Source: Ceratodon purpureus
Lineage: Eukaryota; Streptophyta; Bryopsida; Pseudoditrichales; Ditrichaceae
Assembly: GCA_014871385.1 (NCBI GenBank)
Contig: CM026423.1
Span: 8,284,967-8,348,966, forward strand
Length of the DNA: 64,000 nucleotides
Direction of reading: 5' to 3'
Part shown: positions 1-10,931 of the stretch, piece after piece
Layout of the letters: each line of letters starts with the position of its first letter
Position numbering within the stretch: position 1 is the first letter of the stretch
Position numbers and translations under genes: made by a program
Notes under the pieces: generated by a model
Told to the model about the DNA's origin: nothing
Database searches by the model: none
The model's input: the letters and a program-made list of their open reading frames with translations, nothing else

Positions 1-3000
1 GAGTGAAAATTAATACTATACACTTTGGACATGACAAGCCTATTCAAAAAATTGGGTCACAATGTACCTTTTCTTTCAAAAGCTACAATTATTCCAATAT
101 TGAAAACCAAATCATGAAAAAATCAAGCTCTCCATTAAAATTCTTCCAAGCAGGAAAAAACATCACCCTAATAAGGATTGACATATAAATATGTTGGTAT
201 CTTGAGTTTTTGGTTCTACGTACTTGTACCTTACCTGGCATAATCTCATAGCAGTGAGGGCACTTATCATCACAAAGGCCGCATGCCAGCCATCATGGAG
301 ACCAACTATCTCCAGAAGACCATCATCCGGGGCTGCTTCAACATAACCATTCTGTTGTGCACAAACAATATAAAGCAATAACCGGTTATGTTGAAGTCAC
401 AACAATATAAAGCAGAACGCCTATTCCAACATCCTTACACGTTGTGTGTCTCTCTATATATATACATACTAGTGGGACCCATGCAGTTGAGCATATTGAC
501 CACAACTCCGTTTGTAACCTTGACAGATTCCATCGCGGAACAGACGAGTGAGACAAACCAAGTTGTATTGTATAACAAAAATATATTTGTATGTACATGT
601 GTGTATGAGTGAGTGCATACATGTTATTGATTTTTTTGAAGGATCCTTATAATACTAAATTGTGTGTTAATATTTGGATAGAATATAAATAAGATATAGA
701 AAAAACTTTTGAAGATGAATGAAAGTATTCTCAAATGGCTTATGGATTTAAGGTTAAGAATGTCAAAACTTCAACCCTTGCAATCAAACATAAGATGGAA
801 CTTCCATTTTTATATTTTAAACCCCATTTCTTGTAACAAAGTTTGCATTCAAATGCATCTGATCAAATATGATTTGTCCAAACAACCTAAAATCCTAACG
901 ATCAAGGACTAAGTTAATTAAACTTTAATGTGGCCTTTTCTTGAAATTCATACTAAGTGAATTGGTTAAAATCAACATTAGTAAAACAAATCCAACTGAG
1001 AGTTGAAAATATCAATTGACTAAGTTCAACTCACTTCAAAATGAGCTACTTTTGTATCCATGATTCAATGATGACAAATCAAAGAAGGTAAGTAAGAGAT
1101 GACAAATATTATGTTGGCTAAGAAATCAACCGTTGGAGTTTTGATGACAAATCAAAGAAGGTAAGTAAGAGATATAAATATTATGTTGGCTAAGAAATCT
1201 CACTGTAACAGTACAAATACCAGTAGCACACCTTCTCTGCGGTTCTTGCTCCGGGATGACCCCACGGATTGCGCCCACCAGCATAACTTTGCAGGTTCAA
1301 GATTACAATTGCCCGAATACTTCACCCCTCCAATTGCAATTCAAACATGTATGTTGTTTACAACATTTGTTAGTGTCAACCTTCAAATTCAACAACTGAG
1401 TCAATTGACATATTTGTGAATATCATATTTTGAAGCATTTCTACAGGATTTTGAACTGATTTGATGCATTAAAATTTAAGTATACCTACACAGAAACCTT
1501 ACTTAGATGGAATGTATATAAACTCCCATTCTGCGCTTGCCCTTTTCTTGACAAAAAGGCGCACATCATTTTTCACCCCCCTGTACAATTTCAAACCTCT
1601 ATTTGTGGCATGAATAACATGAAATGAATATATTTCTGAGTCAAATAAAAAAAAGAAGGTATGCATAATTGAATAAGGAAAGCGTTGAACTGGTATGGAC
1701 CTAAGAAATGTTTTTATATAGAAAGAAGAAGAATAAGGGAACAAGATTGTAAGGAATTATAAAGTAATATGTATATTAAAACGTACCGTACTACGTCAAT
1801 GTTTATTTGTACCTAGTTTTTGTGCATGAACATGCAGTGCAAAACCATCCTTGAGTGCAAGAAAATCCGCCATATATCATCTATTGACATGAAACCACCA
1901 CATCGTAAAACTTCTTTCATAATTTTTTAAAAGAATATTATATATTTACATAATATTTTTATAGAATCATTAGATACACATTCAATGTTACTGAGTTGAA
2001 GATGTGAAAACTTAGAAATGACAATTTAAAGATTTTGTAAATAAGCAATTCAAGAAATTGTCATGCTTTTACATACCATTCTTCTACTTAACTATGTTTT
2101 GCCAACTTCTTTACATATGAAATTTCACATACTTGATTTGCTAATCGACCACGGGCAATCCAAGGCATGTGATTCCGGAAGTTATGGAACCCAAAAGCCA
2201 CTTGAGCATCCATTCCTATGTCCACAAATTAAAAAAATATATCATTTAAATGTTTTATATAACAAAAAATGTACACAATTTTATTTTATTTTAAATGTTT
2301 TATAGAATGTCTAAGAAAAATGTGCCATAATGTTTTTTTTATAAAAAATAAATAAAAATTACTTTATATTTTTCCTACACAATACTAAAATTCATTGTAA
2401 CAACAAAACCAGTGTTCAAATGGGAATTTTGAAAACCGAATTTAAATGATGAAAAATGTTTTAATTATTTTAATTATTTATAGTGAAGTGCTTACCAATG
2501 CTAAAGTAATTGCGAAATATTCCTGCATATGTTGAATTTGATTGATCTGTTGACAAATCTGGTATTTCTGATGAAGAGCTTGGTTGCTCTACTGAAGAAT
2601 TTGTTATTTTTGTTGACATGCTTGGTTGCTTTATTGAAGGCTATGAAAATAAAATACAAATAGATTTTTTCACACATGTTATTTTAAAATAATTATTCAT
2701 GTATATAGAATAAATGTAGTTATCTAACTTTTTAAGGTCAATGGTAAAGGTGTAGTTATTTTGAAAATTTAAAATTAATTCTAGATTAAGTTTTATTTGT
2801 ACCAATTAATCAAAATTTTACAAAATTTATACAATAAATTACACCTGTTACTTAGAAATGTAGTTTTTTTCATCTGATAATTAGGAAAAAAAATAAAATG
2901 ACAATCATCATTATTTAATGTCTTTTCTTTGTTTTCAAACATTTTATTTTTTTATTGCACTTATATTTGATCTACTTTTGGTTTTCAAATGATCAATATT

Positions 3001-6000
3001 TAAAACTTATTTGATGGTCTATAAGTGTGTGAATTCGAATCATTTGCAACATATAACAAATAATATATTTCTATCACCCAAAGAATGCTTTCAAACAAGT
3101 TTGGATTAACAAAATTATGTGCACGTGAAGAATGTATGCATTGAATCAAAGAGAAATATGACATACCTCTAGCGGATTTTTGGGGTCCGAATGAAGGTCC
3201 AAACAATATGGCATCCTGAAGTGTGATTTTGACAAAGAAGGTGATGGCTTGAGTAACACTTGCCAGCTGCACATTCTCTATCAAAGTTTTCTAATAATTA
3301 GTATAATTCAAGGCAATAATCAGTGTAGTCTAATGCATACGCACTTATTTCATTTTTTTAAAGTTAGTTATTTATGGTTAAAGATATAAACAAAAAAATG
3401 ACTATTTTAGGAATTTGACATGATTAGAAGAAACTCATAGTTAAAGAATATATACATATTAAAATTTTATTTTGGACTTTTCTAAGAATATTAAAGGAGA
3501 AATTGTACAGGTCTTCTTTAACTAAGCTTTTTTATGCTTTTTTTAAATGGTTTCTACTTATTAAATGAAATTGTATCTTTTTTATTTATCTTGTATGATA
3601 TTTTGCATGAATGTATGTCTAATCAAAATCTAGATATCTAACTCAAATATCAAATGTCTTTACAAATTAGATGATTATCCACTATTTTAAACATGCATTC
3701 ATAACCTTTCAATATTCAAGAAATCTTATTCATCACATATTATTTTTTAATTCTCAAATAAGAAAACCTTCTCATTGGAGAAGGTATGGATACTTATACA
3801 AATAAATTATAAAGATAGTGTAGTGAACTGATATTCAAATATTGATCACTTATTTTCTTTTCTATATTTTGTGATGGCTTGTTTATTTTGTGCCAAGCTG
3901 TGTTTGTGCAATAAACTAGCTTGGATGAATGGAAAATAGATAAACGGAAAAATAGAGATAAATACCTATCAAGCGGTGCAGTGGTAGCATAAATAGCCCT
4001 GACTAGCCATTTTTTGACCTTGTGTTGAGTAGCAAAAGGAAATTGTCCACCCTGCACACACATGAACCCTTCTCCCATACATTGTCCTTAGTTTTTTTTT
4101 TTCTTAAAAAAAAAATAAAATAAAAAATACAAATAATAATAAAATCTAAGAAAAATACATAGCTTAATGTTCTTTGATCCGATCCATTGTAGCATGCATC
4201 TAATCGGGGATGTTCTATGTTCTATTGGTAGTCCAAAAGGAACAAATAGAAGCATTTTGTAAAATCAAAGAGAATTCAAGTTGTGCTTAATGTTTTCATG
4301 CTTGCAAATCTATTGCAATATTTCTGTCAATTTCTAAAATAATTCCTACGACAACATAACATAAATAATATTAAATTCAGTTTTAACAAAAAATACCCAG
4401 TGAATCGAAACCGTTCCATATCATTGCATGTCTAAACCAAGTTTGTTATTGTGTCATTTTGCAATGATGGTGTTGTGTGAAGGAAAACGATTTGAACAAA
4501 TTCAAGTCCGTTATCATTGCATACCCAGCCAAAACTTCGCGCAAGATCATTGCCGGTTCCCAAAGGTATTACTCCAACTGGTGGAACTGTGTGACCACTG
4601 CTTGAGAAAGTTTCTTGAAAGGACCGTATGCATGTCAAAACCCAACCAACCGTTCCATCCCCGCCTGCAACCTGCTCTTGAGTCTCAACCATTCCAACAC
4701 ATCCAAAGAAGAATGATTTCTTAACATACATAGAATGAATCTCTCATTAGGACTAAGACTAACTACCGTAGTACCATAGCAGGTTTGTCCAAAAATAATT
4801 CAAGGTCCTTTTTCTGATTTTTTGCCAAAAAACAAAAATTAAAAACTTGGTTTTTGAGAGGTAAACCTTATTTTTTCAACAAAATTAAATATTCATTTGC
4901 TAAGTGGTGAACTTGCTATGTTATTATGGTGTTGCCATATAGGAAGCTTCAACATAGATGAAGTCAATGAAAAAAGTAAATGACTAATTGTTAATTTCAC
5001 TCAGGCAGTAAGAAAACTAAAGAAAATTTTGATTTCTCAAAAATCCTTTTGCATTTCATGATGTTTGTCATGGGCAATATGTATTTGAATTTTTTCTACT
5101 ATAATTATGGCAAAGTATTTCAAGCAATTTTCTGGGAGTTAGAAATGTGTGTTTCAATATTATTCATGCAAACCAATCAAACAATGTTGTATGTTTTATA
5201 CAAGGTGCAAACCAGTATTCGGAGTTTGTCACGAGTTGCATGGGCTATTTCATCACCTGCCAAGGACAACTTGGCCAGGCACCCCAATCCAAAACGAAAC
5301 AAGGATTCCGGAGAAGTTCTTGCAAGATCATACACCTGATAGCATGTTTGAACAAACTTGGATGAGTTCTACACTATGTGGTATAATCCTTGACTTAATT
5401 TTGATTTAAAATGCAATTGAATTGAATTTGAGGTAGTTTTTTAAAATTTGTTTTCTTGCATTGATAACGCAATTATCAATATCATCGGTGGACATGCATA
5501 TTTTGAACATAATGTTGAAACAACTTTTGTACCTGAAGTGGACCAATTAGGTCAGACAAATGAATGAGAAGATCAGGGCCAAGTCGACCACCACTACGAG
5601 AATTGATAAAGATAAGAATGGGACACCGCGGTGCACATATATTAAGATCTTTGGGTGAAGCAACACGCGCATCTGCATTATTTGAAGCTACTGCATCTGC
5701 CATAGCTTCCGCTAAATATTCAGGAATTACAACCATCTGTTTTAATTCCTTTGTCGAGAATTGCCAGTGAGGTTTATAGTCATGAATCAATCCTGTCGCC
5801 ACTGGAAAGCATACAAATTTGTTTTAGGCAATGCAATCACAACATTTTTGACACATCAACATTTTAGAGGCCAACACCATGTAACATCATAGTAGCTTGC
5901 ATCTTTAATTAAAACAACCCTCTGTCACTAGATGACTATAAATTTTGATCCGTACATGCTTTGTTTTAAAACGCTTTGTGATTTTATTCACGTGAGTCCA

Positions 6001-6357
6001 GATGGGGATGAAATGAGTTCGCGTTTCAATACCTGGAATGACCGGGCAATATACCCCAGACTCAGTTTCTTTACTTGTCGTGATTTTCTCTCCGGTTTCA
6101 ACACCATAAGGTTCTAATTCTGGGCTGTTATCCACCCTCAAAACAATTTCATCTGTGATTCTTTGTTTGTTATTTTCCTCCGTGCCACCAATCCATTGTT
6201 TGCCAACTTCTTTCTCGGAAGTATTTTCTAACACAGTGGCAGTGTCATTCTGCTTCACATAATCAATTAGTTCTTGCAAGATAGTATCAGTGGTTTCTTC
6301 GCCCTTCTTATTTTCCTCCCGTAATGGATTTTGGTCGGCTGGGCTTGCCTCAGCCAT
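1..6357 (-). CDS. DGK: Diacylglycerol kinase, C1-less plant type (3' end outside window)
   Basis: Phosphorylates diacylglycerol to phosphatidic acid using ATP, at membranes. Coding exons reconstructed from splice sites, all phase-consistent: 6033-6357, 5533-5801, 5213-5335, 4525-4671, 3966-4051, 3167-3266, 2496-2640, 2133-2215, 1813-1880, 1503-1598, 1232-1319, 235-351; the last exon ends at a GT donor, so the gene continues past base 1 (549 residues visible). The catalytic domain runs from about residue 165: [12 protein letters not shown], then GGDGTVGW (about 242-249) and [14 protein letters not shown]. The accessory domain follows, with [34 protein letters not shown] and [15 protein letters not shown]. 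The N-terminal 108 residues (first exon) are polar and carry no C1 zinc fingers, as in plant cluster II/III enzymes. The start ATG at 6357 opens the first exon; the true transcription start is not visible. Product class is certain; the subclass is inferred. Confidence 0.95.
1070..1199. repeat. Tandem duplication in a DGK intron
   Basis: About 58 bases are repeated almost exactly at 1070-1128 and 1143-1199. Both copies start GATGACAAATCAAAGAAGG and end GTTGGCTAAGAAATC, separated by 14 bases. The pair lies in the intron between the exons at 1232-1319 and 235-351 and leaves the splice sites intact. It looks like a recent local duplication. Confidence 0.9.
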
Positions 6358-7349
6358 TGTTAGAATATAGTATTACACAATTTTAATGCATCAATTAGGC
6401 TCCATTTCATGCTATTGAGGCTTTATTTTAGGTCACCGGGCTAATTTAAATACAGTTATCTATCATGCTAATCTACTGCAGATATGTATAGATTTGATTG
6501 GCTTGTGAACTACAGTCCTTATACATTTCAATTTGATTATTTGTCTTCACGTTATTCACTACCATTCTTACACTTTGATGCATCTTCTTATTTCTTCTCC
6601 TTGCATCAAATTTTAGGGATTAATAGGTAATATTCAATGATATTACGTATTTTACGTAATACTTATGTTACTTCATTGTAGTAATTGTAGGTTAATCATC
6701 ATTATATTATATGGGTTCTTTGACCATGATGTTAATAACATACTTGGATTCCATATAATTAGTGATAGTATGACAAGGGCAAAGATAGGACAAAAGAAAC
6801 ACCAAATAATGAAGTGGCAATATTTATTAATTATTCCAAAATCTTATATTTATCTCAGATGTGGCTTGTAGATATTCATAAAATGAATGGTGTGAATAAA
6901 GAATTTGATATATCCAATGATACAAATAATTTATACATCTTTATGCATAATATTAAAATGAATTTTGAATTTTAAATGTATAAATACTTTTATCAACATC
7001 TTTATGATTTTAAAAAGAACTAAAGGTCACATGAGTATGGATCAATCTTACATAGTTTTTCTATATTTCTAAGTGTGTCTTTTAAGATACATTGTATTTT
7101 TTAACTCTTCAATCCGCGTATGTATCATACAAAAATCCATTGTGCTCATCGTTTATAAGGATAACCAATTTGATTTAGAGATCTTCTTTGGAATATCAAA
7201 TTTGAACTTCAAAATTTATTGTTTTTTGTTTATATCTGTTATATTGTTTTATATCATTTCATTCGTTTTATATGCTCATAAACTGTTTGCTATAAAAGTT
7301 AATCTTTAAAGGTATAGGTAGGCCATTGCAACCAATATTTTACAATGAA
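6358..7349. other. AT-rich stretch upstream of DGK, no gene seen
   Basis: Holds the presumed promoter and 5' leader of the diacylglycerol kinase. No convincing coding exon or structured RNA was found. It ends at the A of the A|TC junction where the Helitron-like element begins. Confidence 0.6.
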
Positions 7350-7368
7350 TCTATACTATAAAAATTGG

Positions 7369-7612
7369 TGTCCGTCCGTCCGTCCGTCACAAGACTGATC
7401 TAGCTGGAATAAAAAAATTGAATGGACGTGTCCATTTGAAGAGAAAATTAAATTCTAAAAAATATATTGAAAGGGCATGTCCATTAGAAGAAGGGAGAGA
7501 AGGGAGCGAAAAAATTTATTAAAAAAAAAAAAAACTATCAAAGGGGTGTGTCCATCAATCAGAAGGCTCAATCCATTGGATAGAAAAAGTTATAATTTTT
7601 AAATAAATTTTT
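7369..7612 (+). repeat. Helitron subterminal direct repeat, copy 1
   Basis: About 245 bases matching 10286-10530. Shared landmarks in order are GTCACAAG, GGAATAAAAAAATTGAA, GACGT.TCCATTTGAAG, AAAAATATATTGAAAGGGC and CTCAATCCATTGGATAG. This copy follows the complete 5' terminus and ends where the retrotransposon homology begins near 7620. Confidence 0.85.
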
Positions 7613-7626
7613 AAGAGGTAGCCGCG

Positions 7627-9508
7627 CCATTGACGGAATTGCTCAAGGGTGAGCAAAAGAAGATAGAGTGGCACGAGGGGGCTCAAAGGGCCTTTGATGA
7701 AATCAAGCGAAGAATGTCAATTGTATTTAAGTTCCCGAAATATGATAAGTCCTTTGAGATCCATACGGATGCGAGTGACTTTGCAATTGGGGGAGTCTTG
7801 ATCCAAGAAGGGAAACTACTGGCGTTCGAAAGCAGAAAACTCACGGATGCGGAGAGGCCTTGGCTAACCTACGAGAAGGAGTTATTTGCGATTGGGCATT
7901 GCCTTAAGAGGTGGGCACATTACCTTGGGAAGTTTACAACCAAGATTTACACGGACAACATCTCCTTGAAATATATGGAAACCTAAGACAAGGTTACCAA
8001 TAAGCAACTAAGATAGTACGATACCATCACGGTTAGCAATGTTGAGATCATTCACAAACCGGGCAAGGACAACATAGTGCCGGATGCACTAGGTAGGAAA
8101 GAAGAATACATGACTTTTGCCATCCCCTATGCCTTGCCAAGGGACCAAGGCAAAGATGAGACATCTTTGGAAGAGAAGATCCGCCAAGGTTATGTAAGTA
8201 ATGAAAAGGCGCAAGAACTCCTTTCGGATTTTAGAGACAAGAAAAGGGCCGGCTACTCGAAGACGGTGAGGCTGGATAAAGGGTTGCTTAAGTACAAGCA
8301 AACTAGGATCTATGTCGCAAAATGAGAGTGAAGGCTTAGACTTATGGATGAACATCATGCCATGCCCTTGGGTGGACATTGAGGCGAGTTGTCAACCTTA
8401 ACCGAATTGTCTAAGAGGTTTTATTGGCCGGAAATGCGTCATGACGTGGAGATGCACATCAAGCAATGTGAGTTGCCAAAAGAGTGGGCAACAAAATCAA
8501 AAGAAGGCAGGCTTGTTAAGACTTTTGCCAATCCCACAACGTCCCTTTGAAAGTATTTCAATGGACTTCATGTTAGATTTGCCGATGAGCGTAGAGAGGT
8601 TTGACACAATCTTTGTGATAGTGGATTGGCTTAGCAAGTTAGCCATGTTCCTTCCATCGCGGAAGGGTTACAACGCCCAAGATGTGGCGAAGTTGTTCTT
8701 AGATCGGTGGGTGGATTCGAATGGGTTGCCTTGCGACATTGTCAGCGATCGTGATACTAAGTTCACTTTCGCATTTTGGCAACATCTTATGTCAAGGTTG
8801 AAAACCAAACTCAAAATAAGTATCGCATTCCACCCCAAAACCGATGGACAAACGGAAAGGGTGAATCAAGTGTTGAATATGTATATGCAGAACTACGTTG
8901 CCGCGGATCATAGGGATTGGACGGAGTGGCTTGTGTTGGCAGAGTTCTGCTACAATAGTCACAAACACTCCGCCACCAAACACTCACCTTTCTTTGTCGC
9001 GCGAGGATTCAAGCCACTAACTCCTGTAGAGTTAGCATTAGACCTTAGAAACGAAGAAGAGTCTTCGCTCCTTCAAGATGGGGAGGATCCTTTGGTTCCT
9101 CATGGCAGCAAAAACAACCTTGAGATCTCTGGACAGTTGGACGTCAATGCACAAGAGTTTATCTCGAGAAGTGAAGTAACCATAAGAAACGTTACGACCA
9201 ATTTGGAATTGACCCAAAAACGTTATCAAAAGATGGCAAATAGGAATAGGAGGGATGTCAAGTACCTTGTTGGGACCCAAGTCTTGCTCTTGATGAAGAA
9301 CATAGACGTCCCCAAGGAGCTATCAAAAAAATGGTGGCCAAAGTGGATCGGGCCGTTTGAGATAAAGAGAGAAGTACGCCCGGTAAGGAGGAGGATGCTT
9401 ACTACTGACCAAGTAAGTTGGTGGCGCTTGCGCTTTTTTCGAGTCGCTCTTGGCGCGAGGCATGGGTCGCTCCCATGTCCAAGTGGTGAAAAAGGAGCGG
9501 GACTCTAG
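7627..9508 (+). pseudogene. Ty3/gypsy pol fragment: RNase H and integrase, broken
   Basis: Remnant of a Ty3/gypsy polyprotein. 7627-7986 encodes the end of the reverse transcriptase and the RNase H domain (motifs FEIHTDASDFAIGGVL, YEKELFAI, KIYTDNISL) and then meets a TAA. 8041-8325 continues with HKPGKDN and DALGR, then another stop. 8441-9508 encodes the integrase core with the first Asp in VDWLSK, the second in SDRDTKF and the Glu in DGQTERVN, so the catalytic triad residues are present. The tail has WPKWIGPFEI, then loses family similarity, probably through a frameshift. Gag, protease and most of the reverse transcriptase are missing. Stops and frame changes make it non-functional. Confidence 0.9.
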
Positions 9509-9770
9509 AAAAACACCTATGACTGTGTAAAAGATCCCTTAAAGCCAAACCCATATATGGCCGTGTAAATCCGCCATATGAATGGGGATCCTCACAAGGG
9601 ATCAATCTTAACTTGAAGTATGGTTTTGCCATGGCAAGGCAAAGAGACAAGCGAAGTTAGAAAAGGCTTAGGTCAGAAAGGAAGAAGATTACAAAAATTA
9701 TAAGGTTCCTAAGTTGAAGTAATTGCCTCAAGGAACTAAGTTGATGCGTGACGAGAACGTCACCCCTTCT

Positions 9771-9786
9771 TCTTGCGGGGGGAGGG
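9771..9786 (+). other. Polypurine tract of the gypsy remnant
   Basis: CTTGCGGGGGGAGGG lies directly before TGTCACGACC, the start of the LTR. This is the expected plus-strand primer position for a Ty3/gypsy element. Confidence 0.7.
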
Positions 9787-10284
9787 TGTCACGACCAAAT
9801 GTTTAGACACACCGTGACTAGGTTGGCACCCCGGAGTAGTGACCGGGACTTAGTAGTGGTGGCTCACCCGGGAGTGGGTGGGCATGTCGTTAGGTTGACG
9901 CTAGTTGGGATGACTCTTGTTGGAGTTGGCGGGTAGACCTTGGCCTTGGGCCTAAAGTGGGCTAGGAGCCATGTGAGTATGGCGACTAGTCGAGGTGGAA
10001 CCAAGTGGTTCCGGAACTAGACAAGTGCGGGGCTTGTCTAGTGAAGGCTTAAGGCGCTTCGCTCCCACCCGGGAGTTGTCTCTTGGGTTGGGGTCACGGG
10101 GGTTAGACATAGTGAGTCTTAGAGAGTCTTGCTAAGTGACTAAGTGCCACCGGAGAGTTGCACCGCGGGGTACGCAAGAGCGCACTTGGAAGTAAACTAA
10201 CATGTGGGACTTGGGTGTTGTCTAGGTGATTGTTAGCGCCACGACAAACTTGGACTCGTAGGAACGAGGAGCGTGAGTTTGGAG
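9787..10284 (+). repeat. 3' LTR of the gypsy remnant, end truncated or unclear
   Basis: Starts TGTCACGACC right after the polypurine tract and is clearly richer in G and C than the flanks. No clean CA terminus is visible before the second Helitron subterminal repeat begins at about 10286. No 5' LTR exists upstream of the pol fragment, so the retroelement is 5'-truncated. Confidence 0.7.
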
Positions 10285-10285
10285 C

Positions 10286-10530
10286 GTGTCCGTTCGTCTG
10301 TCAGTCACAAGATCGATATAGTTGGAATAAAAAAATTGAACGGACGTATCCATTTGAAGAGAAAATGAAATTCTAAAAAATATATTGAAAGGGCATGTTC
10401 ATTAGAAGAAGGAAGAGATGGGAGCAAAAAAGTTTATTAAAAAAAACAAACTATCAAATGGGTGTGTCTTAATTAGGTGGCTCAATCCATTGGATAGAAA
10501 AAGTTTAATTTTTAAAAAATATTTAAAAAG
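10286..10530 (+). repeat. Helitron subterminal direct repeat, copy 2
   Basis: Second copy of the 7369-7612 sequence, about 85-90% similar by eye. It lacks the first 19 bases (the TC terminus). It lies directly after the LTR, so the retrotransposon fragment is sandwiched between the two copies. Confidence 0.8.
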
Positions 10531-10900
10531 AAACATGGAACGAGTATGTCCATTGGAAGAACAAAGAAAAAAATCATTAAAAAAACAAAAAAACAAAATA
10601 GAACAAAAAACCAATGGTAAGAGGCCAAACATAAATTTTTGTAATGAAAACTTCCAAAATATATTAGGATAAAAATTAGTTTTTCATTGGAATATTTTTA
10701 ATTTTTTGTTGTTTGTATTTGAACTAAAATTTTAATTTTCTTTTTCCTTTGAATTCTTTATTTCAATTCTTTTTTAAATAATAAATATTTTATTGAAAAT
10801 GGAGAATAATGATATCCATGTAATTTGTTACGATATTCATATATTTACTATATTCATATTTTTATTGCATAATTGCCGGCGCCAAAGGTGCCAGTGGTTT

Positions 10901-10931
10901 GCGGGGGCCGTTAGGCCTCCGCATAACCTAG
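10901..10931 (+). other. Helitron 3' terminal hairpin and CTAG end
   Basis: Stem GCGGGGGCC / GGCCTCCGC with loop GTTA, followed by ATAAC and CTAG, then T at 10932. This is the transposition-termination structure expected for Helitrons. Confidence 0.8.

Larger units (their letters stand above)
7350..10931 (+). mobile_element. Helitron-like element carrying retrotransposon cargo
   Basis: The left end reads A|TCTATACTATAAAAATTGG followed by four CCGT/CCGTC units, the usual form of plant Helitron 5' ends. The right end has a GC-rich hairpin at 10901-10922 (GCGGGGGCC, loop GTTA, GGCCTCCGC; one mismatch), five bases, then CTAG at 10928-10931 followed by T. The element therefore sits between a host A and T, as rolling-circle transposons do, with no target duplication. 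No Rep/helicase coding was found, so it is non-autonomous. The interior holds a Ty3/gypsy fragment flanked by two direct copies of the roughly 245-base subterminal sequence. Terminal signatures are read from the sequence; mobility is inferred. Confidence 0.75.
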
